NCBI RefSeq assembly: GCF_022565475.1
Contig: NZ_JAIUMR010000011.1
Location: 39,953-103,952, forward strand
Direction: 5' to 3'
Length of the DNA stretch: 64,000 nt
Source of the DNA: Aliidiomarina sp.
GTDB lineage: Bacteria; Pseudomonadota; Gammaproteobacteria; Enterobacterales; Alteromonadaceae
In this document: piece after piece, positions 1-8,581 of the stretch
How the letters are laid out: every line of letters starts with the position of its first letter
How positions within the stretch are numbered: position 1 is the stretch's first letter
The notes under the pieces: model-generated
Seen by the model: the letters and a program-made list of their open reading frames with translations, nothing else
Database searches by the model: none
Told to the model about the DNA's origin: nothing
Made by a program: the position numbers and the translations under genes

Positions 1-1395
1 GAACGAGGCAGCTGCCAGACCGAACGCGAAGGCGACCACCTGCGCCACGAATCCGGGTGGATTAATACCGAACCACGCACCGATAACAACCGCCACACCC
101 GCTGCAATTCGTGCATAGAGTAGCTCTTGTCGGTCGGTGATATTCGGCGCCAATGTTCGTTTCATTAAGTCGTGGGACACGGAACTCGAAATTACCAAGA
201 GTAAGCCAGCAGAGGTCGACAACGCAGCGGCAACACCACCTGCAGCAACCAAAGCAATAACCCAGTTCGGTAAGTTAGCGATTTCTGGGCTGGCCAGTAC
301 GATAATGTCCGCGTCAACGCGCATTTCGTTACGCTCGTCAGCCGAGTAGAACATGCGACCGTCTTCGTTGTGGTCATTCCATTCAATTAAGCCGGTACGT
401 TCCCAGTTGGTCACCCAGCTTGGTGCATTTTCATACAAGACACCTTGCTGCTCAGGGCCGTTCAGCGTGTTCAGAATGTTCACTTTAGTAATTGACGCAA
501 TTGCTGGAGCCGTCGTGTAAACCACTGCAATAAAGACGAGTGCCCAACCACCTGATTTCCGTGCATCACTCACTTTCGGAACCGTGAAGAAACGAATAAT
601 TACGTGTGGTAAACCGGCGGTACCAACCATCAGTGCCATGGTAATGGCAAAGACATCGATGCCGGACTTCGTCCCTTCCGTATACGCAGCAAAACCAAGC
701 TCTTGCGACAAGCCGTCGAGACGCTCAAGCATGTACATGCCTGAACCGTCCGCTAAGGTCGCACCGAAACCGGTTTGCGGCAGGAAGTGACCGGTCATTT
801 GCATGGAAATGAACACCGCTGGCACGGTGTAAGCAAAGGCTAACACACAGTACTGCGCCACCTGGGTATAAGTAATCCCTTTCATACCACCCAATAAGGT
901 GTAGAAATACACTAAGGCCATACCAATCAGAACGCCGGTGGTGATATCAACTTCCAAGAAGCGACTAAAGACCACGCCAACGCCACGCATTTGGCCAGCA
1001 ATGTAAGTAAAGGAAACCAGAATCGCACAAATTACGGCAACCGTTCGCGCGGTTTGCGAGTAATAGCGGTCACCAATAAAGTCTGGCACGGTAAACTTAC
1101 CAAATTTCCGTAAGTACGGTGCTAAACACAGTGCCAGGAGTACGTAACCACCGGTCCAGCCCATCAGGTAGACACTACCGTCATAACCGAGCATGGAAAT
1201 CAAACCGGCCATGGAAATAAACGATGCAGCTGACATCCAGTCAGCGGCAGTGGCCATACCGTTGGCGACTGGAGGCACACCACCGCCAGCAACGTAGAAA
1301 TCAGTTGTTGAACCAGCGCGCGCCCATATCGCAATACCGATATAAAGGGCAAACGTCGCGCCGACGACGATAAACGTCAGTGTTTTGATATCCAT
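1..1395 (-). CDS. SLC5 sodium:solute symporter, VC_2705-like (partial, C-terminus beyond window)
   Basis: Reading the minus strand from the ATG at 1395 gives 465 open codons that run off the window edge. The protein starts MDIKTLTFIVVGATFALYIG and continues with alternating hydrophobic segments, including the stretches WMSAASFISMAGLISMLGYDG and GGMKGITYTQVAQYCVLAFAY, which are typical of the sodium/solute symporter (SSF, SLC5) family. The gene begins 3 nt after the stop of the DUF4212 gene, with GGAGTAA as ribosome binding site, so the two are translated as a pair. This pairing defines the VC_2705 type, which is linked to acetate or other carboxylate uptake. Substrate is inferred from the acs and crbS neighbours, not from sequence. 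About 100-120 residues of the C-terminus are missing because of the window boundary, not a mutation. Confidence 0.9.
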   Translation of the reverse strand, partial: MDIKTLTFIVVGATFALYIGIAIWARAGSTTDFYVAGGGVPPVANGMATAADWMSAASFISMAGLISMLGYDGSVYLMGWTGGYVLLALCLAPYLRKFGKFTVPDFIGDRYYSQTARTVAVICAILVSFTYIAGQMRGVGVVFSRFLEVDITTGVLIGMALVYFYTLLGGMKGITYTQVAQYCVLAFAYTVPAVFISMQMTGHFLPQTGFGATLADGSGMYMLERLDGLSQELGFAAYTEGTKSGIDVFAITMALMVGTAGLPHVIIRFFTVPKVSDARKSGGWALVFIAVVYTTAPAIASITKVNILNTLNGPEQQGVLYENAPSWVTNWERTGLIEWNDHNEDGRMFYSADERNEMRVDADIIVLASPEIANLPNWVIALVAAGGVAAALSTSAGLLLVISSSVSHDLMKRTLAPNITDRQELLYARIAAGVAVVIGAWFGINPPGFVAQVVAFAFGLAAASF

Positions 1396-1398
1396 GGC

Positions 1399-1665
1399 TT
1401 ACTCCTCGTCGACTTTATATTTTTTATCGAGCTTGTTCATTTGTGCGATGTACACAAAGATCAGCACGATAAAGGTGTAAATTGCGCCTTGTTGGGCAAA
1501 CCAAAAGCCCAACTTAAAGCCGAAGAAGGAGAACTGATTCAGCCAGTCCACCAAAATAATACCGAACCCAAAGGAGACCGTGAACCAGACAGCCAATAGC
1601 TTGACCATCAACGACAGGTTCTCTTTCCAGTAGGCTTTGGCATGATCTTGCGATTCAAATGCCAT
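1399..1665 (-). CDS. DUF4212 small subunit of solute:sodium symporter
   Basis: An 88-residue membrane protein with two predicted transmembrane segments (about residues 18-39 and 57-75) and the motifs YWKENLSLM, WFTVSFGFGIIL and FWFAQQGAIYTFIVLIF, characteristic of the DUF4212 family. Members are always encoded just upstream of a VC_2705-type symporter and are thought to be its small subunit. I chose the ATG at 1665 because GGAGGAA lies just upstream; the open frame extends to 1755 but that part shows no family similarity. A dyad shared with the acs promoter region lies about 100 bp upstream, suggesting common control by the CrbS/CrbR system. The stop codon is followed almost at once by the symporter start, so the two genes form an operon. 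Confidence 0.9.
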   Translation of the reverse strand: MAFESQDHAKAYWKENLSLMVKLLAVWFTVSFGFGIILVDWLNQFSFFGFKLGFWFAQQGAIYTFIVLIFVYIAQMNKLDKKYKVDEE

Positions 1666-1764
1666 GTGATTTCCTCCACGTATGTTTGTTGGCGCTACTC
1701 TTAGTTGAGTAGTTCTACCTTTTTGTCGATAACAAGCATCGTAGAGAAATGGCAATGAGGAAAT

Positions 1765-1784
1765 TGGACGTTAGTCTAATAGGT
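1765..1784 (-). promoter_or_regulatory. Candidate CrbR operator upstream of the DUF4212-symporter operon
   Basis: On the minus strand this reads ACCTATTAGAC, four bases, then GTCCA. The first 11 bases match exactly a site at 12306-12316 between acs and the porin gene, and both sites continue as TAGAC-N4-GTCYA. The centre lies about 110 bp upstream of the DUF4212 start. Shared occurrence only at genes expected to belong to the acetate regulon is the argument for function; the identity of the regulator is inference. Confidence 0.45.
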
Positions 1785-1871
1785 GAATTATTTGTTAAGA
1801 AGACCCGTGGATTGTGTTGGAACAACACCGTTGAAAATCAGTCTTTTTCCTCAAATATGTCACTATTTACG

Positions 1872-1936
1872 TATAATTGTTCGCCATATGGCAAACTCTT
1901 TATATTCTTGCTATAATGCTTGCCAATTAGCGAACA
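1872..1936 (+). promoter_or_regulatory. hipBA promoter/operator region
   Basis: TATAAT hexamers occur at 1872-1877 and 1912-1917, upstream of the hipB ATG at 1951. The second has no convincing -35. Between them lie a perfect 10-bp palindrome GCCATATGGC (about 1883-1892) and the inverted pair TGTTCGC (1879-1885) and GCGAACA (1930-1936). HipB-type repressors bind palindromes over their own promoter, so these are the natural operator candidates. The assignment is by position and symmetry only. Confidence 0.35.
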
Positions 1937-1950
1937 TTAATGGTGGCAAG

Positions 1951-2211
1951 ATGGCAACACGAATCGAGATCGGCAATGCAATTCGCGAGCGTAGAAAGGA
2001 ATTAGGATACACCCAACACGCTTTGTCAGAGCTGACGGGTGTTCACAAATCAACGATTTCTGAAATCGAAAATGGGCGCTTTAGCGGCTCTTTCGATATC
2101 TTCGAACGCCTGCTCGACAGTGTCAATTTGCAGTTTGAGGTGTCGAGCAAGACACATCGTTTACCGGACTGGGACGACATTGATTCCTTGTTTTCGGAGG
2201 ATGAATCATGA
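1951..2211 (+). CDS. hipB: HipB-like antitoxin, XRE-family repressor
   Basis: The 86-residue product begins MATRIEIGNAIRERRKELGY and carries a helix-turn-helix of the XRE/Cro type over residues 9-62 (QHALSELTGVHKSTISEIENG), followed by a short acidic tail. The ATG at 1951 is preceded by GGTGG; an in-frame extension back to 1783 crosses the promoter-like region and is not credible. The stop overlaps the hipA ATG (ATGA), the usual arrangement of hipBA modules. By family knowledge HipB neutralises the HipA kinase and represses the operon by binding palindromes upstream. The module sits between the symporter operon and crbS, an accessory insertion into an otherwise functional neighbourhood. Confidence 0.88.
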   Translation: MATRIEIGNAIRERRKELGYTQHALSELTGVHKSTISEIENGRFSGSFDIFERLLDSVNLQFEVSSKTHRLPDWDDIDSLFSEDES

Positions 2212-3452
2212 CTCGCACTGCGAATGGGCGACCTGAGTTACCTGCTAAAATCACCCGTATTCAAGTGTGTGTTGGCGAAATAGAAGCAGGACTGCTCACG
2301 CATGGTGCTGTCCACCATTTTCAGCCTACGCAAGAAGAGCATCACATCTCGCTCACAATGACAAGAAAGGGATTAGATGGCTACGCATCAGGAAACCTGC
2401 ATCCCATTTTCTCGCAGAACCTACCCGAAGGTTTTAATCGTCGATTTATTGCCGAAAAATTGGCCAGATACGCGAAAGTAAACGACATGTATCTTCTCGC
2501 ACTACAAGGCGATCAAGGTATTGGCATGCTGTCTTATCAAAGCGAGATTCAACTACCTGTAACTGAGTCCATAGCACTTAAAGACATCTTGTCTTACAAC
2601 AGTCCCGAGCCGTTATTCCCGCAATTGCTAGAGAAATATTATTTACGCAACTCGTTAGCGGGCGTGCAGCCAAAAGTGAGCGTACCGAGCAGCAAAACGC
2701 TAGCGACGGATCGAACGGTTGAGCAACGCGACATCATTGTTAAAACGTTTGATGAAGAATTTCCCCTCCTTACCGTGAATGAGTTTGTCTGTATGGAAGC
2801 AGCACGTTGGTGTGGACTTAACCCACCGAAAACCTATTTGGCGGAAAATTTGGAGACTTATGTGGTCGAGCGATTCGACACGTCAAGCAATGGGGACCGA
2901 CTTGGGTACGAGGACTTCACCACACTGATGAAGAAGCCAAATGACCCCGACGCAAAATACTCAGGTAGCTATGAAGCAATTTTGCATGCAACGCTTTTGT
3001 ACACCAATAGCCAAACAGAAGTCGAAAAAATGTATCGATACATTGCCTTTAACTGTCTTATTGGTAATGGCGATGCGCATTTGAAGAACTTTGCGCTGCA
3101 GTACTTGCCAGACATGAGTGATATCTATGTATCGCCCCCATTCGATATCACGCATACGCTTATTTACGACACGATCGATAATAAGCTAGCCTTAAAATTA
3201 GCCCGGAGTAAATCTTTTCCAGACATGGCAACACTTCTGCGTTTAGCGGAAGGCAAGGGATATCGAATTCGCAAAGCCAGAGAAATCATTGAGCAACTCG
3301 CTGAAGGCATTCTTGATTATCTCAGGCAATCACAAGAAGTTGAGCTTTTTAAGGGCTTACGTGAATCCATTGAACACTCGGTCGCAAAGGTGATGGTCTC
3401 CTCTTCAGGTACGACAAAATATCGTCATGACCGGATCAAGAAGTATGAATAG
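2208..3452 (+). CDS. hipA: HipA-family serine/threonine kinase toxin
   Basis: The 414-residue protein has the two-part HipA layout: an N-terminal subdomain (about 10-110) and a kinase domain (about 145-390). Visible signature elements are the autophosphorylation loop SLAGVQPK (residues 149-156), the catalytic loop GNGDAHLKNF with Asp289, and the metal-binding motif PPFDIT with Asp313. All are intact, so the kinase is expected to be active. E. coli HipA phosphorylates glutamyl-tRNA synthetase and induces persistence; other HipA lineages use other targets, and the substrate here cannot be told from sequence. The gene overlaps hipB by 4 nt. Its stop lies only 31 bp before the crbS-like gene, so read-through into the sensor kinase is possible. 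Confidence 0.9.
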   Translation: MTRTANGRPELPAKITRIQVCVGEIEAGLLTHGAVHHFQPTQEEHHISLTMTRKGLDGYASGNLHPIFSQNLPEGFNRRFIAEKLARYAKVNDMYLLALQGDQGIGMLSYQSEIQLPVTESIALKDILSYNSPEPLFPQLLEKYYLRNSLAGVQPKVSVPSSKTLATDRTVEQRDIIVKTFDEEFPLLTVNEFVCMEAARWCGLNPPKTYLAENLETYVVERFDTSSNGDRLGYEDFTTLMKKPNDPDAKYSGSYEAILHATLLYTNSQTEVEKMYRYIAFNCLIGNGDAHLKNFALQYLPDMSDIYVSPPFDITHTLIYDTIDNKLALKLARSKSFPDMATLLRLAEGKGYRIRKAREIIEQLAEGILDYLRQSQEVELFKGLRESIEHSVAKVMVSSSGTTKYRHDRIKKYE

Positions 3453-3483
3453 CGGATTGACGAGCGTCTTCTAATACGCCACA

Positions 3484-6400
3484 GTGAGCCGTGAATATTC
3501 CATCAATGACATAACAACCGACATGATCTGGATTCTGATTGCCTCTGCACTAGGCTACATTGCGCTGCTGTTTCTTATTGCCCTATGGGGTGAGCGCAAA
3601 CACTCATTAGGCTACAAAATTAGCTTACACCCCTGGGTGTATGGCCTTTCTTTGGCTATTTATTGTACAACCTGGACCTACTACGGCGCGGTTGGCAATG
3701 CCATTGACGGAGGCTGGAGTTTCTTACCGATTTTGCTCGGTCCTGTGTTGTTGTATGTGTTTGGCCTACCCGTTGTGACCAAGCTTGTGGCCGTCAGCAA
3801 ACGGCAAAACATCACTTCGATAGCTGACTTTATCGCCTCGCGTTACGGTAAAAACCACAAAATGGCGTTGGTGGTCACTATGATTGCCGCTGCGGCGGTG
3901 ATTCCCTACATTGCGCTGCAGCTGAAAGCGGTCGGTATCAGCTTTAATGTGCTCAGCGGTATGCCGCCAGAAGTTACTGGCGGATCGCTGAAAGAACTCA
4001 TTGTCGCCTTGCTGATGGCGGCATTTGCCATCGTTTTTGGTACACGGCGTCTGGACGTCACCGAGTACCGCAGCGGTATGATGCTCGCCATCGCCTTCGA
4101 ATCAACAGTCAAGCTCGTCGCCTTGCTCGGCGTAGCCGTTTTTGCTTGGATTGCTTTTCGCAGCGACAGTGTGCTGACCATTACCGCCCAGCTGGAAAGC
4201 CTACAGCTCAGCAGCAGCTGGGGTTGGCAAGCACTTAACGCAGAGTTTTTCATTCAACTGGCGATGGCCGCTGGTGCGATTCTCTGTTTACCGCGTCAGT
4301 TCCACGTGACCGTCGTTGATAACGTTCATTTGTCGCACCTGAAAACTGCCCGCTGGCTGTTTCCGGTTTACTTACTACTTACCTCTGTAGCCATTGCCGT
4401 TCTGGCGATCACCAGCACACAGCTACTCGGTAGTTACAATGGTTTACCAGACGAACGCTCGGTATTTCCATTATTGATTCCTTATGTGAATGGCCAAACT
4501 TGGCTCGCGATTGTGGTCTATATCGGCGGTATTTCAGCGGCGACGGCCATGGTCATCGTTGCTACCCTAACGCTCAGCACCATGATCAGTAACGACGTCG
4601 TCATGCCCGTTTGGCTCACCCGTGAAGGTCAGAAAATTCCGCAACCGCACCGATTCTCACGACGGTTAATTCGCGTTCGTCGCTATGCCATTGTTAGCGT
4701 TTTAGTGCTCGGTTGGGCTTGTTACCACCTCTGGTTTGCACGCCTTAACTTGGTCAGTATCGGTCTGCTGGCGTTCTCTGTGGTGTTGCAGCTATTGCCC
4801 GCCATCATCGGTGGCATGTACTGGCGGCGTGGTCATGCTCAAGGGGTCTATTGGGGTTTAATTGCCGGTATGGTGGCCTGGCTTATTGCGATACTGTTAC
4901 CTCTGACTCAGGCGCCACTGGAACAAGCTGATACGATCATTACCCACGGCACCCTGATTGCCATGGCCGCAAACGTTGCTGGGTATGTGATTTTTAGCTA
5001 CTTAGCCGTGCCGGCGCTCGTCGATAAAATTCAAGCCACGGCGTTTGTGCAACCGCGCAGCAGCCACACCAATGTCGGTCCCCAACGACCGCAGCAAACC
5101 CGTGTTGCCGACTTAGTTTTACTGATGGAGACCTTTCTTGGTCCGCATCGCTGCGAAGAATTATTACAAAGTTACCAACGTCATCGCGAGCTCGACCGCG
5201 ACGGTATTGCCGATGCCAAATTTACTGACTATGCCGAGCGTGCCATTAGCGGTGTGCTCGGTGCGGCCACTGCCCGTTCACTGGTGAATGCTGCGATTGA
5301 GAATCGCCAGCTCAATCTTGAAGAAGTGGTGCATTTCTTCGACGACACTACCCAAGCGCTACAAACCCAACAGTCAATCATGTATAGCTCGTTGGAGAAT
5401 CTTGCCCAAGGTATTTCCGTCGTCGACAAAGAATTGCGGTTAGTGGTGTGGAACCGCCGTTACCTCGAGTTGTTTGACTATCCCGACGGCATGGTACAAC
5501 CGGGGCGTCCGATTGCTGACTTGATTCGTTACAACGCCGAGCGCGGTGAATGCGGCGTCGGTGAAGTCGAAGAGTTAGTCAACAAGCGTTTGTACTATAT
5601 GCAAATTGGCTCACCGCACCGATTCATTCGTCGTCGCTCTGACGGTCGCGTGATTGAAATGGTCGGTAATCCGCTGCCCAACGGTGGCTTCGTGACCAGT
5701 TTTACCGACGTCACTGAACACATTGAAACTCAGCAGGCGCTCGAAGATGCCAATATCGACCTCGAAGCGCGGATCCGCAGTCGCACCGACGAAGTCCGGG
5801 AAATTAACCGTGAGCTAACCGAGGAAATCGACCGTCGTCGTGAAATCGAAGTCGCCTTACAAGCGGCCAAAGCGGAAGCAGAAAATGCTAATGCCAGCAA
5901 AACACGCTTCCTCGCATTGGCTAGCCACGATATTTTGCAACCGTTGAACGCAGCGCGTTTGTATTTGTCCGCAGTGGATCATGAACAGCTTGATCCGAAG
6001 AACCAAGGGTTGATTCATAAAGTCGATAACGCCCTCGATTCGACCGAGCATCTGCTCTCGGCCTTACTATCCATTGCCAAAATGGAACAGGGCGCGATGC
6101 AGCCACAGCTGAAACACATTGACCTCAATACGATTTTGGGGCCATTGGTACCTGAATACGCGGTCTTAGCCGAACAACGCGACTTACAGTTCAAAGCCCG
6201 TTTGCGCAACTTAACCGTGTATACCGACCCAACGTACTTGCGGAGAATTGTGCAGAACTTCCTGTCAAATGCGGTGAAATATACCGAAAGCGGCCGTGTT
6301 TTGTTAACCGTTCGCAAACGCGGCGAACATGCCGAATTAGCGGTTTGGGACACGGGCCCCGGTATTCCAGAACAAAAACACGACGAAGTTTTTGAGGCCT

Positions 6401-7014
6401 TTATTCGTTTGCATCAAGGCTCCATTAGCGGTGTCGGTTTGGGGCTAAGCGTGGCCAAGCGCATGGCTGAACAACTAAACTGTCCATTAAAGATAAAGTC
6501 GGCACTCGGTCAAGGTAGCCGCTTCTCGGTGCTGGTGCCACTTGGTTCTGCTGCCATGGTGATTCCACGCGTCCGGCCAGAGCGCTCGAATCAAGCTTAC
6601 GACGGTCTGAAGATTCTCTGTGTCGATGACGACCCAGAGAACTTAAAAGCGCTGGAAGCGCTGCTGCATAAGTGGGACTGCCACCCGATTCAGTTCACCA
6701 CCCCGCAGGACGCTCTGGTTTGGGCAAAAGAAAATCCAGCGCCAGACGGCGTCTTGCTGGATTATCAGCTCGGTGAACACGGCGACGGCTTGACGCTGTG
6801 GCAAGCATTGAGTGGCATTTGGCCAACGCGAGTTCCGGGTGCTTTGGTGACGGCTGTTCGAGACCCCGATTTGAAAGCAGAAACACGGAAGCTCGGTCTG
6901 CAATTCTTAGCCAAGCCGGTTAAACCGGCGCAGTTAAAAGCGCTGATGCAGCATATGCAGCGCCATAAAGAGACACACCGAAGCCCGAGCGAGGAGCCTC
7001 CCCGTGCCAACTAA
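3484..7014 (+). CDS. crbS: CrbS-like hybrid sensor histidine kinase with N-terminal SLC5 domain
   Basis: At 1176 residues this is a transporter-kinase fusion. Residues about 15-480 form a multi-pass SLC5/SSF-like domain; about 540-605 is a linker that fits the STAC element of CbrA/CrbS proteins; a PAS domain covers about 632-750; a coiled coil leads to the HisKA H-box FLALASHDILQPLNAARLY with His815. The ATPase N-box NFLSNAVKYTESG (about 924) and G-boxes DTGPGIP and GVGLGLSVAKRMA follow, and a receiver domain (about 1041-1165) has phospho-acceptor Asp1093 in LLDYQLGEHGDG. In Vibrio, CrbS with the LuxR-type regulator CrbR switches on acs; here the crbR-like gene and acs lie 2.6 kb away. The GTG at 3484 has no clear ribosome binding site; ATG 3523 is an alternative start. 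Its end overlaps selO by 11 bp. Confidence 0.88.
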   Translation: MSREYSINDITTDMIWILIASALGYIALLFLIALWGERKHSLGYKISLHPWVYGLSLAIYCTTWTYYGAVGNAIDGGWSFLPILLGPVLLYVFGLPVVTKLVAVSKRQNITSIADFIASRYGKNHKMALVVTMIAAAAVIPYIALQLKAVGISFNVLSGMPPEVTGGSLKELIVALLMAAFAIVFGTRRLDVTEYRSGMMLAIAFESTVKLVALLGVAVFAWIAFRSDSVLTITAQLESLQLSSSWGWQALNAEFFIQLAMAAGAILCLPRQFHVTVVDNVHLSHLKTARWLFPVYLLLTSVAIAVLAITSTQLLGSYNGLPDERSVFPLLIPYVNGQTWLAIVVYIGGISAATAMVIVATLTLSTMISNDVVMPVWLTREGQKIPQPHRFSRRLIRVRRYAIVSVLVLGWACYHLWFARLNLVSIGLLAFSVVLQLLPAIIGGMYWRRGHAQGVYWGLIAGMVAWLIAILLPLTQAPLEQADTIITHGTLIAMAANVAGYVIFSYLAVPALVDKIQATAFVQPRSSHTNVGPQRPQQTRVADLVLLMETFLGPHRCEELLQSYQRHRELDRDGIADAKFTDYAERAISGVLGAATARSLVNAAIENRQLNLEEVVHFFDDTTQALQTQQSIMYSSLENLAQGISVVDKELRLVVWNRRYLELFDYPDGMVQPGRPIADLIRYNAERGECGVGEVEELVNKRLYYMQIGSPHRFIRRRSDGRVIEMVGNPLPNGGFVTSFTDVTEHIETQQALEDANIDLEARIRSRTDEVREINRELTEEIDRRREIEVALQAAKAEAENANASKTRFLALASHDILQPLNAARLYLSAVDHEQLDPKNQGLIHKVDNALDSTEHLLSALLSIAKMEQGAMQPQLKHIDLNTILGPLVPEYAVLAEQRDLQFKARLRNLTVYTDPTYLRRIVQNFLSNAVKYTESGRVLLTVRKRGEHAELAVWDTGPGIPEQKHDEVFEAFIRLHQGSISGVGLGLSVAKRMAEQLNCPLKIKSALGQGSRFSVLVPLGSAAMVIPRVRPERSNQAYDGLKILCVDDDPENLKALEALLHKWDCHPIQFTTPQDALVWAKENPAPDGVLLDYQLGEHGDGLTLWQALSGIWPTRVPGALVTAVRDPDLKAETRKLGLQFLAKPVKPAQLKALMQHMQRHKETHRSPSEEPPRAN

Positions 7015-8572
7015 CTTTCGTCCCGAGCATAGCTTTCAAGCACTTGGCTCATTTTTTTCGCAGCCAGTCGCCCCCTCACCGGTGCGCGAACCCCAGTGGA
7101 TTGCCTTTAATCAAACGCTCGCAGAGCAACTGCAACTGCCAGCCGAACTGCATGCAACACAGACCGGCCTCAGCGTTTGGTCCGGGAACGAGGTGCCAAG
7201 TTGGGCGCAACCGATTGCGCATGCTTATGCGGGCCACCAATTTGGTAACCTCGTGCCGCAACTCGGCGATGGCCGGGCACTGCTCTTAGCTGAGGTTGTT
7301 GATAAACACGGCAAGCGTTGGGATGTTCAACTCAAAGGCGCTGGGCCAACCCCGTTTTCCCGTGGTGGTGACGGTCGCTCAGCGGTTGGTCCGGTATTGC
7401 GCGAGTACTTGCTGAGTGAAAGCATGTTTGTTCTCGGGGTGCCGACGACCCGCGCGCTCGCTGCCGTGGCCAGTGGCGAATTGGTATTTCGTGATCAAGG
7501 TGGCGTGCCGGGCGCTGTATTTACCCGTGTTGCCAGCAGCCATTTACGCATCGGTAGTTTTCAGTTTGCTTCCTTGCATGGCGGCGCCGAGAAAGTTCAA
7601 GAGCTGGCGGACTATGCGATTGCCCGCCACTATCCGGAACTCGCGGACACAACCGGAACTGAGCGCTACCTCGCCTTGTTACATGCAGTCGCCATGAAGC
7701 AAGCCGAGTTGGTCAGTCAGTGGCTACGCGTCGGGTTTATTCATGGCGTCATGAATACCGACAACACATCAATATGTGGCGAAACCATCGATTATGGCCC
7801 AGCGGCATTTCTTGACCGCTATCATCCGCAAAAAGTCTTTAGCTCGATCGACCGCCGGGGACGTTATGCGTTTAGCAGTCAACCGGCGATCGCGCAATGG
7901 AATCTAGCTCGCTTGGCCGAATGCCTTTTGCCGTTGCTCACCGCTGAGTCAGAACATGGTGATGACGAAGCCAGCGTAAAGGCAGCGCGTGAAGACGCCA
8001 TTGCCCTTGCCACTCGCGTTTTAGATGCGTATTCGGAGCAGGTACAAGCGCTGTGGCTCAGCACGATGGCCACCAAGATCGGTCTTGAACAAGCCCAAGC
8101 TGAGGACGACGAACTGATTCAAGATTTTCTCGTCGTATTGCAAACCCATGACGTCGACTACACCCAGGCGTTCTGGCAACTCGCCAATGAACTGAGCGAA
8201 AGAGCTGGGTCATCTCTACAAGGGGAGTCTGCATTAGTCGCCCCAACCGCGCCAGCCGCCAGCCTCTTTACCCAGCCGGAAGATTACCTCGCTTGGCGCC
8301 AACGCTGGCTGCAACGACTCAGCGAGAATCAGCGGTCAGTCAAGGATACCATCGATGCCATGCGCAGCGTGAATCCAGCGCTCATTCCGCGCAATCATCG
8401 TATTGCCGAAGCGATTACCGAAGTTGAGGAAAGCGGCAGCCTAAAACGTTTCTATACCCTGCTCAATGCGTGGAAAACACCCTATAACATGCCCACCAGC
8501 GAGCTAGAACTTGAGCTCTATCAGGCGCCGTCCAAAGCAGAGGAAGTGCAACGAACCTTTTGTGGAACTTAA
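7004..8572 (+). CDS. selO: SelO/YdiU-family protein AMPylase (pseudokinase fold)
   Basis: The 522-residue protein is recognisable as SelO (UPF0061, YdiU), which transfers AMP from ATP to protein hydroxyl groups and is linked to redox homeostasis. Conserved features are WDVQLKGAGPTPFSRGGDGR with Lys111, HGVMNTDNTS with Asp253, and DYGP with Asp263, equivalent to the catalytic and metal-binding residues of characterised SelO proteins. The C-terminus ends FCGT: Cys520 is the third residue from the end, exactly where animal SelO has selenocysteine. It starts with GTG behind a strong GAGGAG and overlaps the kinase gene by 11 bp, indicating translational coupling. Targets are unknown; ETFs, enzymes of central metabolism and glutaredoxin have been discussed for E. 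coli. Confidence 0.93.
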   Translation: MPTNFRPEHSFQALGSFFSQPVAPSPVREPQWIAFNQTLAEQLQLPAELHATQTGLSVWSGNEVPSWAQPIAHAYAGHQFGNLVPQLGDGRALLLAEVVDKHGKRWDVQLKGAGPTPFSRGGDGRSAVGPVLREYLLSESMFVLGVPTTRALAAVASGELVFRDQGGVPGAVFTRVASSHLRIGSFQFASLHGGAEKVQELADYAIARHYPELADTTGTERYLALLHAVAMKQAELVSQWLRVGFIHGVMNTDNTSICGETIDYGPAAFLDRYHPQKVFSSIDRRGRYAFSSQPAIAQWNLARLAECLLPLLTAESEHGDDEASVKAAREDAIALATRVLDAYSEQVQALWLSTMATKIGLEQAQAEDDELIQDFLVVLQTHDVDYTQAFWQLANELSERAGSSLQGESALVAPTAPAASLFTQPEDYLAWRQRWLQRLSENQRSVKDTIDAMRSVNPALIPRNHRIAEAITEVEESGSLKRFYTLLNAWKTPYNMPTSELELELYQAPSKAEEVQRTFCGT

Positions 8573-8581
8573 AGGTAAAAA

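Noticed and set aside
1783..1950. N-terminal extension of HipB
   Set aside because: Covers the promoter and palindromes; the HTH family begins at the 1951 ATG.
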